NCBI GenBank assembly: GCA_000750105.3
Contig: JPHH03000033.1
Span: 280,455 to 344,454, forward strand
Origin: Tolypocladium sp. Sup5 PDA-1
Taxonomy: Eukaryota; Ascomycota; Sordariomycetes; Hypocreales; Ophiocordycipitaceae
Length of the DNA: 64,000 nt
Reading direction: 5' to 3'
Translations under genes and position numbers: made by a program
Shown: positions 23,101 through 35,054 of the stretch, in pieces
Layout of the letters: the number at the start of each line of letters is the position of its first letter
Numbering within the stretch: position 1 is the stretch's first letter
The notes under the pieces: model-generated
Databases searched by the model: none
What the model saw: the letters and a program-made list of their open reading frames with translations, nothing else
What the model was told of the DNA's origin: nothing

Positions 23101-25683
23101 CCACTCGTCGTCGAGGAGGAATCTGCCGCAGATGGCCTTGAGTTCTCTCGTTGGAAGGTACGTATCTTCCAAGCAGCACATTTTGTCTCCCTCGCAGATA
23201 ATCTGAATGGAACCGAGATACCTAATTATCTTCTGTATCTTCTCGGGCGGAACATGTTTTTTCTCGAGCTCCCAAACAGCTTGCAAGAGCCCAAGGAATT
23301 TATCTGGTCGATATTCCTCCATATACTCGCAAATGTCGGATGCTTGCCACTCATTCACATCTATCAGCCTCAGATGCCGGCGGATGTGGAAGAACTCGTG
23401 GAGCCACTCCTTCCATGCGAGACTGTCTCTAGATGGCGGGCTGGGAATTTCTTCAAAGTATGCGTCGTTGACGAACAGCACATCCAATCCCGGCGCACCA
23501 GCGCCCGGACCCGACCCAGAAGGCGTCGGCTGGAGGAGCTTTGACGCTCCATAAGGCCCATCGTCCTGAATATAGAAGTCCACTTCTTCCCAATTCTCAA
23601 GTTTGCCGTGTTGAGAAAAGATGCGAAGTTCTTCATACCGATATGGGGTCTGGACGAGATGTTGGGTGAGGTACAGAAACCTCAGGTGATGAGCGGCCAT
23701 CAGTGGACTGATCGGGGTGCTTTTCTGGTACCTTTGGAGAATTCTGTCTCGAATTAAGGGGACGGATGCGGTCTGTACTCCCACTAAGTCAAAGAGCTTT
23801 TTTCTGTCGGCATTGACGACGGCGGCAGGATCCACGACATCGAGATCCAGGTCGACGGGTATATCCAGGCTCGTAGAACCAACTCGATGGTAGTACACAG
23901 CTCCAGACGAGGTGGAGACCCAGCGACCACCTCGAAGAGGCAGCGCCTTCAACTGCTTAACTTTGTCCTGCATCTCTGTCCAATTCTGGCCCCAGGGGAA
24001 TTGCAGAAACCTCGCGGCGCGAGACTGCCAGTCTTGATCCTTCACGGACTTCAATCTCGAATCTGGCGACGCGATATCGAGCTTTACCCGTTCGATTACT
24101 TGATTGATGGTCAGGGTACCGAGGCCGTATTGAGTTAACATGATCAGGTCTTGCCGCTCGTATCGGAGAGATAGGTATACTTCGGGCGAGATGTCTCGAA
24201 AGAGTGGCTTGTGGTCATGATCAAGTTCGAGCAGAAGATGCCTCCTCAAATCCTGAATCAAGCGAAGAGCTCCGCCGTTGGCAGGCCTCATGACTGGCGT
24301 CGATCGCAGTCGGGCCCCGATCTTGTCAATCAGGCTCGTCCAAAAGCCGTCCCAAGGATAATCCTCTTGCTTTGGCAGATATCGCATCCACTGATATTGC
24401 AGCGTGTCATGTTCACACAGCTGCTGGACAGCTGTTATGAACGCTTCCGCAATACCATCGACCAACCTCTGGTTTCTCAGGGAAGTGGTCACAATGTCCT
24501 GCCTATTGGCCTGGGTGACAAAGTCTGCTTGAATCAAGAACTATACACCGATTAGTCAACCGGCCTCGACAGTCATCTCCACCGTCTCACGTACCTTGAA
24601 GCCCATCTGCCGAACCGGCAGAAATGCAAAGAACCACTGGTTCTCGATGACGGGAACGGATTCTGCGCTGAGTGGAAAGGCGAGAACAACCTCCCCTCTA
24701 GAGTAGGCTCTAGAAGCCTCTTCCGACTCCGAGTAGGTTCGGTTCTCGTTTTTGGCAAGATTGGTGGCGATGTATTTCGTCATGTGATAATGCCTCACGT
24801 CCTCGCCGTGTTTGCCATCCTGTGACGTGGACTTGGTCACTCTGGCCCTGTTGCTCGCCGGGCGATCCATTGAGAACGAGATGGTGCTGGTGGCCTTGTC
24901 GTCGTCGTCGTCGTCGTCATGGAAGGCAATGTTGATCTTTTGTAAGTTTCTCATGAAGAGGAGGATAGTTTCGTGGATATCCTGAAACTGCTCCCGCATT
25001 GTCTGGCGCTGCTCCGCGACTGTGTCCGCATCACCATCATCGTGCAGGAACAGAGTGATTCTCGTGAAACGGCCGCCGAGGCCATCTCCGACATCTTGCC
25101 AAACGGGCGTGATCATGCCCATGCCAGAATCATCGTGACGGTGCTGAAAATAAAAAGAGAAGGCTCCTGACTGGATGTGGACTCTGTACGCGGCCATGAA
25201 GACGGACTTGAAGCCGATGCCCTTTTCGCCGATGTAGCCCTGGGCGCCTGTCTTGGAGCTCTTGCCGACGTTGCAGATGGCGGTGAGATTCTCCAGGGTG
25301 AAGCCGTCCTCGTTGCACTCCATGACGACTCTGTCGGGGTGGACGCGGAACGACACGTATGGCAGCTCGCTGTTTGCTCGTGCCGTGGCGTAGTGGTTGT
25401 CGTCTGCATTCTGAAGGAGCTCGAACACGAATCTCGCGTTGCTCGTGTAGAGGTTCCGTGCCAGGCTGCGACATTGTTAGCTGGATGTGTCCGCGAGTTT
25501 TGTGCGTTGCGAGCTCACGTACGTGGTTACTGAGGATGCTATCAGCTGATCCTTCCTCAGCATGGCCTGCTGCACCTCGAGACGGTCGGCCTCGGACATG
25601 CGGTCGAGGACTTCCTGCCGTATGTAGCCATGGCTGCGGCTGATGTCCTCGACGAGTTGGCGTGCTGTTGCGCGGCTCAACAT
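20160..25683 (-). CDS. NO VEIN-like protein: Bergerat-fold ATPase with C-terminal DUF3883 nuclease-like domain
   Basis: Eight exons: 25523-25683, 24595-25465, 22844-24540, 22332-22676, 21666-22280, 20764-21610, 20401-20706 and 20160-20345. They sum to 5028 bases, in frame, 1675 residues. I start at the ATG at 25683 (MLSRATARQLVED) because fungal relatives begin this way. The N-terminus holds an HSP90/sacsin-type ATP site: FELLQNADD (~68-76, N-box Glu/Asn/Asp), NEDGFT (~105-110) and GEKGIGFKSVF (~133-143). A long uncharacterised middle follows. The C-terminus is DUF3883 with ETADIVY (~1555-1561) and FIEVKAT (~1591-1597), the acidic and E-x-K residues of a PD-(D/E)XK nuclease fold. Residues 1300-1420 include acidic low-complexity sequence. 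Family members lack a settled biochemical role. One intron (22677-22843) is unusually long at 167 nt. Confidence 0.88.
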
Positions 25684-28600
25684 GGCGCTCAACGCAGTGC
25701 TATTCGCGGGACTGACTGAATAGGCGATGAAGGTGAGGGGTGGCCCGAGGTACTGGATGTACTGGACGGGAGGCTGCAGGCTGCCGCAGTGAATCACCCA
25801 CGGCAGATGCACTATTCAGGCCTCAGGTGTACCGCCAGGGCAGGTATCTCAAAATATGAACTGGTAAAGGAAGCAAGTTGAAAGAAACTCGTCACCTTCT
25901 GAGTCGAATGCTCAGAGAAAATTAGGTCGAACAAGCGCCATGTACATGTATGTTGCCGCCTCGCAGCAGTCTCTTCTGAATGCATGGTCGGACTGGACGG
26001 AACTTTTAGAGTTATAGTAACGAAAGGCAGCCTGCTAAGCGCCCAGGGGCCAGTTCACTTGATGTTTGTTTCGTTAGGCGCCCTGGACTGATGTTGTTGG
26101 TGCAGTTCTGTGCTGGTCGCATTTGAGGCCGTTGCTGGTACAATGCAGTGGCCAATGATCTGTCAGCAAGGGGTGAAACCTTACTCTGTACGGATATACT
26201 GCTAGGTATTTTTAGAATAACTGGAACCTGTCCAGAGCTTCTGGTTTTTAGACGCCCGGCAACATCTTCCACTTCGTCGGCAGTCCAACACCAGTAGTCC
26301 AGCACCACTCTTGGGGAACTCTTCCATGATGTGTGCAGTTCGCTGCCTCGAAACCCCTGACAGTGTTTTGGGCCCAACCGCGCCGCGCAGGGTAACATCG
26401 GCCCGATGCTACATGGCGTAGATTGCCTGCTTTGAGCTATGGCCATTGAGCAGCGGATGCTGAGAAGTCGATCCTCTCCGGACCCTAGAGCTCTGGTGTT
26501 GAAACACGCCCAGCCGTCTGCCAATGTGCCAGTTCCCGGCACCAGCTGTAGGGGATCTCTCCCACCATTGCGTACGGACCCGACTGCATAGGCATGTAAT
26601 GGTTGACCGCCCATCTCACATAGTGCTGTTGGCCGCTTCGCAGACCATCAGGTCTCAAACTTGTCTTTGAAACGTGGCTATAGCACATGCATCCGCGCTT
26701 GGACGAGCAGACAGCTATGGGCCCCGGCCAGAGAGGGTCGCGAGATCGGGAGGCAAGTCCAAAGGCTAAAGGAAGCTGCCGAAGGTGCCCGTCCTCGCAT
26801 GCGGGCGCGGGAGATATATTTAGCTTGCGGCTCTGTTTTCGGGTGGTTCAGATTTGAGAAGGCGTCGTCGCTGGCGGATACGACATGCAGGACCGGTTGG
26901 TGGCGTCCAGACGGTTCTAGGTCTAACAATAGCAGCTGCAGCACACGGCGGGTGGGAGTTTGCGAGTGCCGGTGGGACGAAGGGAATTAAGTTTAGATTG
27001 ATGGCTGCCAAACATGGGATGGATGCGACGCAGCATCGGACGGGGACCGAGTTCATCTGGGGTTGTGTTGCAGCGAGGTTAACCTGGAACTGACGCGTGG
27101 ATAGTCTCGGTGCGTTGATCCACTAAGATCTGGCTGCCGCAGTGGAACCTACGGTAACTAAGGTACTCGGTAGGTGCTGGCACCAGCCTGGAACTTGCCA
27201 ATTTATCCCAACCACACAGGGACCGTACATGGATAGGTAGATATCCTAGAACTGAGCCGCGGATAACCTCAGGGCGTTGGTCCACTACGATGATAAGATC
27301 TGGCTGGTCCTCTCCCGTTCCATGGCATGACATCGCTGGAGATGGGACTGCGGTGTTGGTTCAGGTACCTTAGGTCCCCCCGCGGCTCCTGCAGTGGCAG
27401 CCCGGTGACGGCGGGGGAGACACCCAGGGGGCACGTTTTTGGGGACAGGACGGGAGGCTGCCCGTGCTGCACGTTCCAGAAGCGGACTAGGCCGAGGGGC
27501 GGCTGGCTCACGGCGGGCGGTGGACTGCCGCCTGGGATACGAAGAGGGTACTAATTGGTACGGAGTATCGCGGGACGCACTCGGGTGCAGAGATCGTGTG
27601 CGACGCTCAAGGCAGCAATGCGAGGCCAACGACGCGATTGCCTGCGTGCCAACGACGTGCCGTCCTGGTGTTTTGCTTCCATGAGGTCGGGTGTGACGTT
27701 GGGGGGTGGAGCACTGGAGATCCATTGCGCTAGTCCGCAACTTACAGTACAGCGGTCCCGGACCCCAGCACCAACTGAGACGAGACGAGACAGTGGAGCG
27801 CGGGGGATTTGCAGCACCTCATGGCTGGAACTCCACTGAGTCGGCTGGCTCGTGCGCCCGTGGCTGTCAGCTGAGACCACCTCGCAGTCGCCGACTCCTG
27901 TCGAAGCACCGGGCCTCGATCAATGGAAGGAAGTTATGGAACCTCGATCCACAACGTCAGGTCACCGAGTGGACGCCCGCCAGCTGTTGGTTCCAGCATC
28001 CTGCGCAGCCACGGCAGAGCTTCTCGTCGGCAGCGGCTCTTGCTTGTCTTCTTGTCTCATGCATCCATCCAAGTGCCCATCCAAGTGCCAATCCAGCCAC
28101 CCACCCACCCATCGTAACTTATCCCTCCCCTCAACAGCCCAGCAGTCAGGTCGCCTTGCCTTGCTGCGCCTCGCTCTGACCGTGCCGTGCTCGACCTCAC
28201 CGAGGCCAGCCTGCCCTCGCTCTTATTAACGTTGGTCGCTCCCTCAACCACCGACCCGGCCCTTCTGCACCGCGCACCCATGAGCGACGCCCGGCCACGC
28301 GACCCAAAACCCGTCTGCTACCTCGTACCTGGCAGCCTGAGACACCTCGACGAGCGGTCTTGCTTGTGACGACCGCCCTCGCCCGTGACGACCGCTCAGC
28401 ATCGTGGAACCTCTGGCCAGCGCATTCTGCCGCATCTCACCCGGCGGCGCAACAAGCGTCGCACCACGTCCCTCAGGCGCCCTCTCCGCCGACCGCCATC
28501 AAGCGTCCCAAGCCCATCTCGCCCAGCGAACCGACGACGAGCGAGCGCGCCCGCGGCTCCGGCTTCCGCTTCTCTCTCGCACGCCTCTACTCGTTGCGGC

Positions 28601-28720
28601 GTGCTACGATGCTGCCGCCGACTGCCGGTGCCTTCAACATCGAGGCCTGACAGCCAACCGCAAGGACGCCCTCTCCGATCCCCCCGAGCCCGATAACTGG
28701 CACGAGCCCGCGATCCGCCC
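25684..28720. other. Gene-poor 3-kb gap
   Basis: Many overlapping open frames occur in all phases without motifs, the pattern of GC-rich non-coding DNA. A degenerate direct repeat lies at 27088-27306. Around 28050-28120 there are short CCATCCAAGTGCC and CCACCCACC iterations. The last ~400 bases are probably promoter and leader of the BTB-like gene. Confidence 0.5.
27088..27306. repeat. Pair of ~50-60 bp imperfect direct repeats
   Basis: 27088-27138 and 27249-27305 share GGAACTGA-like starts, GGATA, CTC, GCGTTG, TCCACTA and AAGATCTGGCTG in order, with a few bases inserted in the second unit. Several differences are C/T or A/G. The units are about 110 bases apart. Confidence 0.6.
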
Positions 28721-31700
28721 ATGAAGAGCGGCACGATGCACAGGACCTCCAGCGAGGGTGGTGCTTCCACCAGCAGCCCTGCCAAGATGTGGCGCTTTGG
28801 CTCCGCGCTCAGGAAGATTGGCAGCATCAGCTCGACCAAGGACGACAAGAACGGCCTGGTAATTAAGTCATTCTCCCCCAAACAACAGTCCAGACCGCTG
28901 ATGCCCGCGTGCAGCATCGCCCGCACGGCGACTCCGACGCCCACGACTCGTCCCTCTACCTGCGATCCATCGACTCCCATTCCCTCAACGAGACCCAGGA
29001 GAGCAACTACCGCCAGCTCCAAGCCCTCGTCCAGCGCATGCGCTCCGCTCCCTCGGGCCCCAACCACGTAGACGCCGCCTACAAGGAGTTTATCAAACAC
29101 AAGGACAGCTGCTCCGCGCTCTGCTACGGCATCCTGCAAGATGAGATTCGGCCCGTCCGTGCCCTCTCCAACGCCACCGAGGCCCTCACCCGCCGGGACT
29201 CCTCGGCAGACTCCCCCCGCAGCCCTGGCGCCGTCTTCGACCAGCGGAGCTCCTTCAGCGGTCGCAGCCTGGCCGAGGTGGTGACTGGCAGCGCCACGAG
29301 GCCGCCCCCGGGCAACGAGCTCTGTCTCAGCGCCATCCGGGACTGGAAGAACTGCCTCGAGACCCTGACCGAGGCGTTCAAGGTCAGCCTGGCCGACACG
29401 TACAAGAGCTACGAGCGAGATGCGACCCCGGAGATGATCGACCTGCTCTTCAACAGCAAAAGGTTTCGGAGGGAGGCGGTGCAGCGCATGCGAAATGCCA
29501 GCGTGACGAGGGTGCTCTCCGCTGACCCTCAATTCGTGAGACCCCAGTTTCTCCAATGCGGCCCGGTGTGTGCAGACTAACATGGCCCTGCGCAGTTTCC
29601 ACGCTATGAGATTCGATTTAGAAACTACGAAAAGGTCAAGCAGGAGCTGAGCGAGATTCGGCACCTATTACAGTCGGGCGAGTCGGGCATCTCGCCATCC
29701 AGGCCGGTCGAAGAGTTTGCCATCGCTCCGCGCGGCGACGCCATCCTCGAGTTTGCCAACCTCACTGCCGAGTCTGCAGTCTTGCGGTTCCGCGTTTCGT
29801 CGTACATGCTCGCCGAGACGTCGCCGATATTTGCTCGCATGTTCTCCGGCCATTCCAACAGCCTGCACCTCCACGAGGCCGAGGACATCACCGACCAGCT
29901 CCCGCCGCCACCGATCCAGTACACCTGCAAGGACGGGTCCGAGGTCAAGCTGTATCGCATGCCGCAGCACGAGGTGAATCTGCTCACGTCCATGGAGATT
30001 CTCATGCACGCGGCGCACATGCATAACGAGATGGTGCCCCGTGAAGTCACCTTTGAGCAGTTTGTCGCCATTGCGGAGTGCTCCATGAGATACAAGAGCA
30101 CGTCGCCCCTGGAGCTTGTCGTGGAGCACAGGTGGCTGCCGCAATGGATGCACAAGGGTGCCGACGACATGCCCGATGGTCTTTTGGTCATCAGCTACGC
30201 CTTTGGGTCGCGGCAACTCTTCACCCGCATGTCCAAGAGCGCCATACTCAACCTCGGGGACGAAAAGGACCTGCAGAGCAAGCCGTGGCCCCAGAAGATC
30301 AAGGACAAGATTTGGGCGGTGCGCTGCGCCAAGGTCGCCCAGGTGTATGCCTGCTGCACCAACACCATTCAGGAGTATATCCGTCCTCCGGTTCGGGACC
30401 TGCAAGAGGAACTGGAGCCGGTGTCCCAATCCGACCTCCGCAGCAACCTCAACATGCCGGCAGCACCCCCGAAGCCGGCAGTGACGCTGACCAGCCCGCC
30501 GAGGTGTCCCAAGAGGAGCCATAGCTGTGACGCAGCAAACCTGGGGTGGATGATGCTCATCTACAACGAGATGAACATCTTGCCTCAGATCCTGCGCCCC
30601 GCGGTGCTTGCTCACCTCCCAGAGGCCGAGTCGCAACCGAGGAGCGTTGCGCAGATGGTGGATATACTGCGCCGGATGCCGAGCCCCGCCTCCCCGATTC
30701 ACCGGGGCGGCGTCTGCGACCCGAGCCCGTCATTCCGGACCGCGATTGCCGACATTTACAACAGCATCACGGGGCTGACGCTTTACGACATCAGCGGCAA
30801 GAGCCACGGCTGGGCTCTGTCGAAGCATCGGATGGCGGAGCCGCAGACGCTTGTGACGGCGGGGCTGAAACGCATGGCTGTCAACGATCACGCGTACACC
30901 GTCGCCCACGAGTTCCCGGACAATGTTCGCTTCCAAATTCTCGGTTGGCTCGACGACATCGATGACCTGCATGCCGCGGCGCGGGCCAACAGAGACTTTT
31001 ATGACACATTCAAGAGGCACGAGCTGTCCCTGATACGCAAATTCCTCCGTGCTGGCCGGATTCGAAGCATCTCCCAGCGGGACCCCACTGGTCTCGATAA
31101 TATCGAGGACAAGGTGCGGAAGATGGATTCGGATATGATGAAGGAGAGGGGTGCCGGCGATGGCGCCGATGCGGTGACGCTGCGGAGCGAAGACGAGGAC
31201 GGCGAGTTTTCCATGTCGGACGACGATGACGACGACGACATGACCAGCATCGGCGGGGCATCGACACCGTCGGTGCATGAGATGCCCAGGCCAGGCCATC
31301 GGTCCGTCAACCCACCGAGCTACGAGGAGAACGACAGTCCTCCGCCGAGTCGTGGTCTGGTGTCGCCACCCACGCCACCCACGCCGCGTCAAACCGCCGT
31401 CGACGTGCAGAGGACCTCGAGGCCCTCACCAGCCAAGCAACCAGAGGTGGTGATGGCCGCCATTGACGAGCCTCCGCTGACCGACGAGGAGGCACGCCGC
31501 ATCTTATGGCCCGAATCCATTGATCCGGAGCCGCCCGTTGCCATGGCCGTCCCTCCGCCGGGCGTGGAAGGGCTACGCGAGAAGTTTCGAGTCGGCGATC
31601 CGTCGTTTGCAGAGGGTCTCGAGGAGAAGACGCTGGTGGTGACGAACGAGAAGCAGCTGAGGAGCGAACACGATCGAAGAGTAGGCATGCTGAAAAAGGA

Positions 31701-31764
31701 CGGCGGACGGCCAGCGACGTCGGGGAGCAAGTCGGACGGGAGCGCCGGCAGCAAGAGCGGCTAG
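28721..31764 (+). CDS. BTB-like and F-box-like domain protein
   Basis: The later part is firm: intron 29536-29595 joins two open frames, and the product runs to the stop at 31764. Residues encoded at ~29740-30230 read like a divergent BTB/POZ fold (VSSYMLAETSPIFARMFSGH). At ~30910-31060 an F-box-like helix set occurs (FQILGWLDDIDDLHAAARANR). The C-terminus is acidic (seven Asp in a row, ~31218-31240) and Ser/Pro-rich. The 5' joint is uncertain: either a 35-nt intron at 28859-28893 (in phase, 982 residues in all) or a one-base frameshift after KSFSPK. Proteins with BTB and F-box regions usually connect substrates to cullin ubiquitin ligases; that role is inference here. Confidence 0.75.
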
Positions 31765-32331
31765 GCCTGACTGCTGGTAATGTACACCACCTGGGCCTCC
31801 CCAAAAATGTCTTGTATCCCATTATTGTACCTTTTCACCTGTTTTGTCGTTTTAGTCCTTTATTTGTTTTGGGAAAGGGGGCTCGGGGGTCCCAGCGTCG
31901 CAGGCCGCCATGTTTGATAACTCGTGGTGTTTTTGGATTACACGCCTCCCCTATGGGAGTGGGATGGAATGGGATGGCTAATACCCTGCAGGCGTGCGAG
32001 GTGTTTGTCTTCAGGGATGGCGATACGCGGGATTTGCTTGCATGTAACTACTTTATCTGACGCGGAGTATGGGCGAGTTGGTGTTGGATGGGTTTCTCGG
32101 TTCTTGGACGATTTCACCACGAGTACTTTGGTCGACGGGGCCGCGAACAAATGCTGTTCACCCAAACATTGGCTTTTGCTCCGTGTATATGCAAGACTTC
32201 TCTATACGAATATGTCTAGTATATCCTTCTCCTCTACTGTGAACCACCCAGGGCCAGTCCCTGAGTTACCAGGTATCCTGGCCCTGCTGCTCACCCCCCG
32301 CTCGTCATCACTCAGCACTCGCGACGTCCCC
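31765..32331. other. Convergent intergenic region
   Basis: 3' flanks of the BTB-like gene (plus strand) and the SLC35F gene (minus strand). No gene seen. Confidence 0.45.
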
Positions 32332-33720
32332 CTATCGCGCAGCAGGGGAAACGCCATTCTCAGGCTCCCCCTGCGCCTTGCGCGCGGCGTTGATGGCGCG
32401 CAGCTTGGCGGTGCCGATGCCCGCGACGCCGCCCTCCTGGTTATCGCCCAGCCAGGGCTTGCGCGAGTCGCCGAGCACGCTGCCCGAGAGGAAGTAGATG
32501 ACGAGGCCGACGACGATGCACACAAAGGCAATGGGGTACAGGAAGTGGACCGTGTAGCCGAAGACGTGGACGCCGATGATGACGCCCCAGAAGTTGGCCG
32601 TCAGCAGCGAGATGTCGAAGAAGGCGGCGCTGCCCATGCGCAGGATGATGGGCGCCAGGGTGTAGAAGAGGGCGAGGCAGAGGGTGTAGCCGACGAGCCA
32701 GCCGGCGATGTGGCCGTCCCACTGGGCGTGGGCGATGGAGGCGCGGTCGAAGATGGCGGCCTGGGTGCCGTTGATGATCATGCCGAGGAGGCCCATGAAG
32801 GCGAGCACGTGGTGCATGGGGGCCTTGCTGACGAGCCACTCCTCGAGGACGTTGGAGGTGCCGTAGAGGGTCGCGCCGAGCAGGCCGAAGAGGTCGCCCT
32901 TGAGCATGTCGGCGCCGGGCCCGCCGTTGGTGCCCGTCATGTGGTCCGACGCGAGGAGGATGCCCATGCCGCCGCAGCAGACGAGGATGCCGACGACCTG
33001 GGGGATCTTGTACCGCACGCGCAGCAGGAAGAAGGAGATGAGCACGACGCACACGATGGACCAGAAGTTGAGCAGCTGCGCGGACAGCAGGTTCGTGTAC
33101 TGGTAGGCCAGCACGGTGAAGTAGTTGCCCTCGACGTCCAGGAACGCCATGATGAGGTACTTCCAGCCGTCGCGGCGCGCGGTGCGCCACCACTCGCCGG
33201 CGCCGTCGCGGAAGAGGAAGAGGGCGTTGTAGACGAGCGCGAGGAAGGCGTAGTTGAAGAAGGTCTGGAAGGCGGGCGCGTTGAAGTGCGCGGTGGAGAG
33301 GAAGCTGGTGAAGGTGTTGGTCGCGGTGATGCACAGCGCGAGCAGCTGCCCGATGCCGATGACGAGCCAGAAGTCGGCGGTGGCGAGGTAGCTGTACCAG
33401 TGCGCGGAGCGGGCCTCGAGGAGGTGCAGGCCGCGGGTGGCCTGTTGGTTGTAGGCGGCGTCGTCGTCGTCGTCGTCGGTGTAGGGGGCACCGTGCTGCC
33501 GGGGGGTGGTGTTGGAGTTGTCCGAGACGACGGGGTTGCCGAAGCCGCCCTTTTGGGTCTCGTCGTAGGGCGCGGCGGGGGCAGACATGGTGTCGTCTTG
33601 GTCTTGGTTCTGCGCTTGATCTATGTCGTCTATGGTGTTGAGGGCCTGGTATCCGCACTCGCAGTCGGGTTGCGCCGCGATGAGCGGTCGTAAATATCCA
33701 GGCACAGCACTGCCGTTCAT
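32332..33720 (-). CDS. SLC35F1/F2-type nucleotide-sugar-transporter-like membrane protein
   Basis: A single exon of 462 residues. A hydrophilic N-terminus with a run of six Asp (about residues 80-85) is followed by about ten membrane segments: WLVIGIGQLLALCI, YAFLALVYNALFLF, LLNFWSIVCVVLISFFLL, VVGILVCCGGMGILLA, GWLVGYTLCLALFY and FLYPIAFVCIVVGLVIYFL among them. NYFTVLAYQYTNLLSAQLL is the conserved SLC35F (EamA-like) motif. The family sits in the drug/metabolite transporter superfamily; substrates of most members are unknown. The second Met, at 33588 (MSAPAAPYDE), is an alternative start. Confidence 0.9.
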   Translation of the reverse strand: MNGSAVPGYLRPLIAAQPDCECGYQALNTIDDIDQAQNQDQDDTMSAPAAPYDETQKGGFGNPVVSDNSNTTPRQHGAPYTDDDDDDAAYNQQATRGLHLLEARSAHWYSYLATADFWLVIGIGQLLALCITATNTFTSFLSTAHFNAPAFQTFFNYAFLALVYNALFLFRDGAGEWWRTARRDGWKYLIMAFLDVEGNYFTVLAYQYTNLLSAQLLNFWSIVCVVLISFFLLRVRYKIPQVVGILVCCGGMGILLASDHMTGTNGGPGADMLKGDLFGLLGATLYGTSNVLEEWLVSKAPMHHVLAFMGLLGMIINGTQAAIFDRASIAHAQWDGHIAGWLVGYTLCLALFYTLAPIILRMGSAAFFDISLLTANFWGVIIGVHVFGYTVHFLYPIAFVCIVVGLVIYFLSGSVLGDSRKPWLGDNQEGGVAGIGTAKLRAINAARKAQGEPENGVSPAAR

Positions 33721-35054
33721 TCAAGTCCTGCGACCGTCAGCCTCAATCCCCGGCCAGAAAGGCGGAACCCGCCATCGCAAGCATACCGTTGAAGCCGTCT
33801 ATCGCGCCGAACAAGGTGGTGGTGCGTTGACTCCTTTGCAATGCGGAAACGTCGCTGATGGTTTTAAGTTGGTTCGATATACTCGAGGCGAGTATAAGCC
33901 AGCCAGTCTTTCTTCGTCCCCAGGGGCAGCAAGCGCAAAGACTCAAGTCGCCTGCCGAAAGTTTCCTATCACCGCGGGCACATGCGTCGATGCGCCGGCG
34001 CAAAAGTCGAGGAGTGGACGGCGGCGATGGCGCGAGTCGACATGTGCCTGTGCGCGGGGTCGAGGGAGGTTACACCGCTGCTGCTGCTGTTGCTGCTGCG
34101 ACTGCTATGCAGAGGAACGGAAGCAAGGCGAGCGAGTGTTGCTAAAGATGTAAGGGGGAGAGGATGGGACGGGATATAGGGTCGCTTGTGGCGGTTGCAT
34201 TGACGGGAACCAAGAAAAAAACTGCGCCTGCCGCGTGCGGTGGATGGCGTCTCCTGGTGGCGTTGGCGGGAGCGGGGCTGAGGGGATCTCGAACTCAATG
34301 GCCCGTTCTAGGGTAGCATGCCGACCACGTGAACACGGGCCAGACAGGCAGTGCTCGGAAGTCCGTAGCCGCAAGCTGCGCCTAGCAATATCGCGGACGC
34401 ATTCCGAGCAAGAAGGGCGAGATTGAATAGAGTGTTAATATTTATTACAGTCGAGTATGCAGACAAGGGCGATGTAGAGACGCCAGTCATTGCGGCGCCT
34501 GCCGGTGGGTGAACCATCCGCACATCCAGCTCCTGCAGCCATCTTCGCCCTCCCCGTCAGCCACCAAGAAGTGGTCCAAGACCGCACACGACCAAGGGAT
34601 CTGCAGCTCACCAGTGAGACAAGTATCAGACAGACAGCAGCCCGATAGATGCCCAAGCGCGCATACTGGACTGGCCAATGGCACCCAACGTGTTGTCGCG
34701 GAACTCCGTCCGCAGCCAATGGCCAGGCGCCCCCTTCCGTCACCGACTGAAGGTTGTGTAGGCGCGCTGGATATCTGGTATCGAAAGAGCGTGCTTCGCC
34801 AGAGGCTGGTCGGCGCGGTCAACACTTCGTCTGGCGTGAGTGCTGTCGGCCGTTAAGCCGGTGCTCGATGGCGAATATCTTTGAGTAGCGTTTATGCCGC
34901 CGGATTCTCTCTGGGGCTGTCCTTGCGCTGGTATACCCAGCAGGGACCGTCCTTCAGATGCGCCAGAGCAACCTGTGCCCTGTGCCTCAGACCAGGCGGG
35001 CCCGAATACCTTCCTGGGTGTGATGCCTCTGAATCGAGAACCGCACTGCGTCGT
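33721..35054. other. Intergenic, no gene seen
   Basis: Includes CAG/CTG-type triplet sequence at ~34076-34108 (GCTGCTGCTGTTGCTGCTGCG). The open frames are short and overlapping. Confidence 0.45.

Noticed and set aside
25684..25812. Longer N-terminus of the ATPase-nuclease protein
   Set aside because: The frame is open, but no upstream ATG exists in it; the in-frame ATG at 25683 gives the start typical of the family.
26012..26614. 200-codon open frame on the minus strand
   Set aside because: No motif, no splice partner, and equally long frames overlap by chance in this GC-rich gap.
31924..33693. 589-codon plus-strand frame opposite the SLC35F gene
   Set aside because: Composition Glu/Asp/Val/Gly-biased as expected for antisense of membrane segments; no domain.
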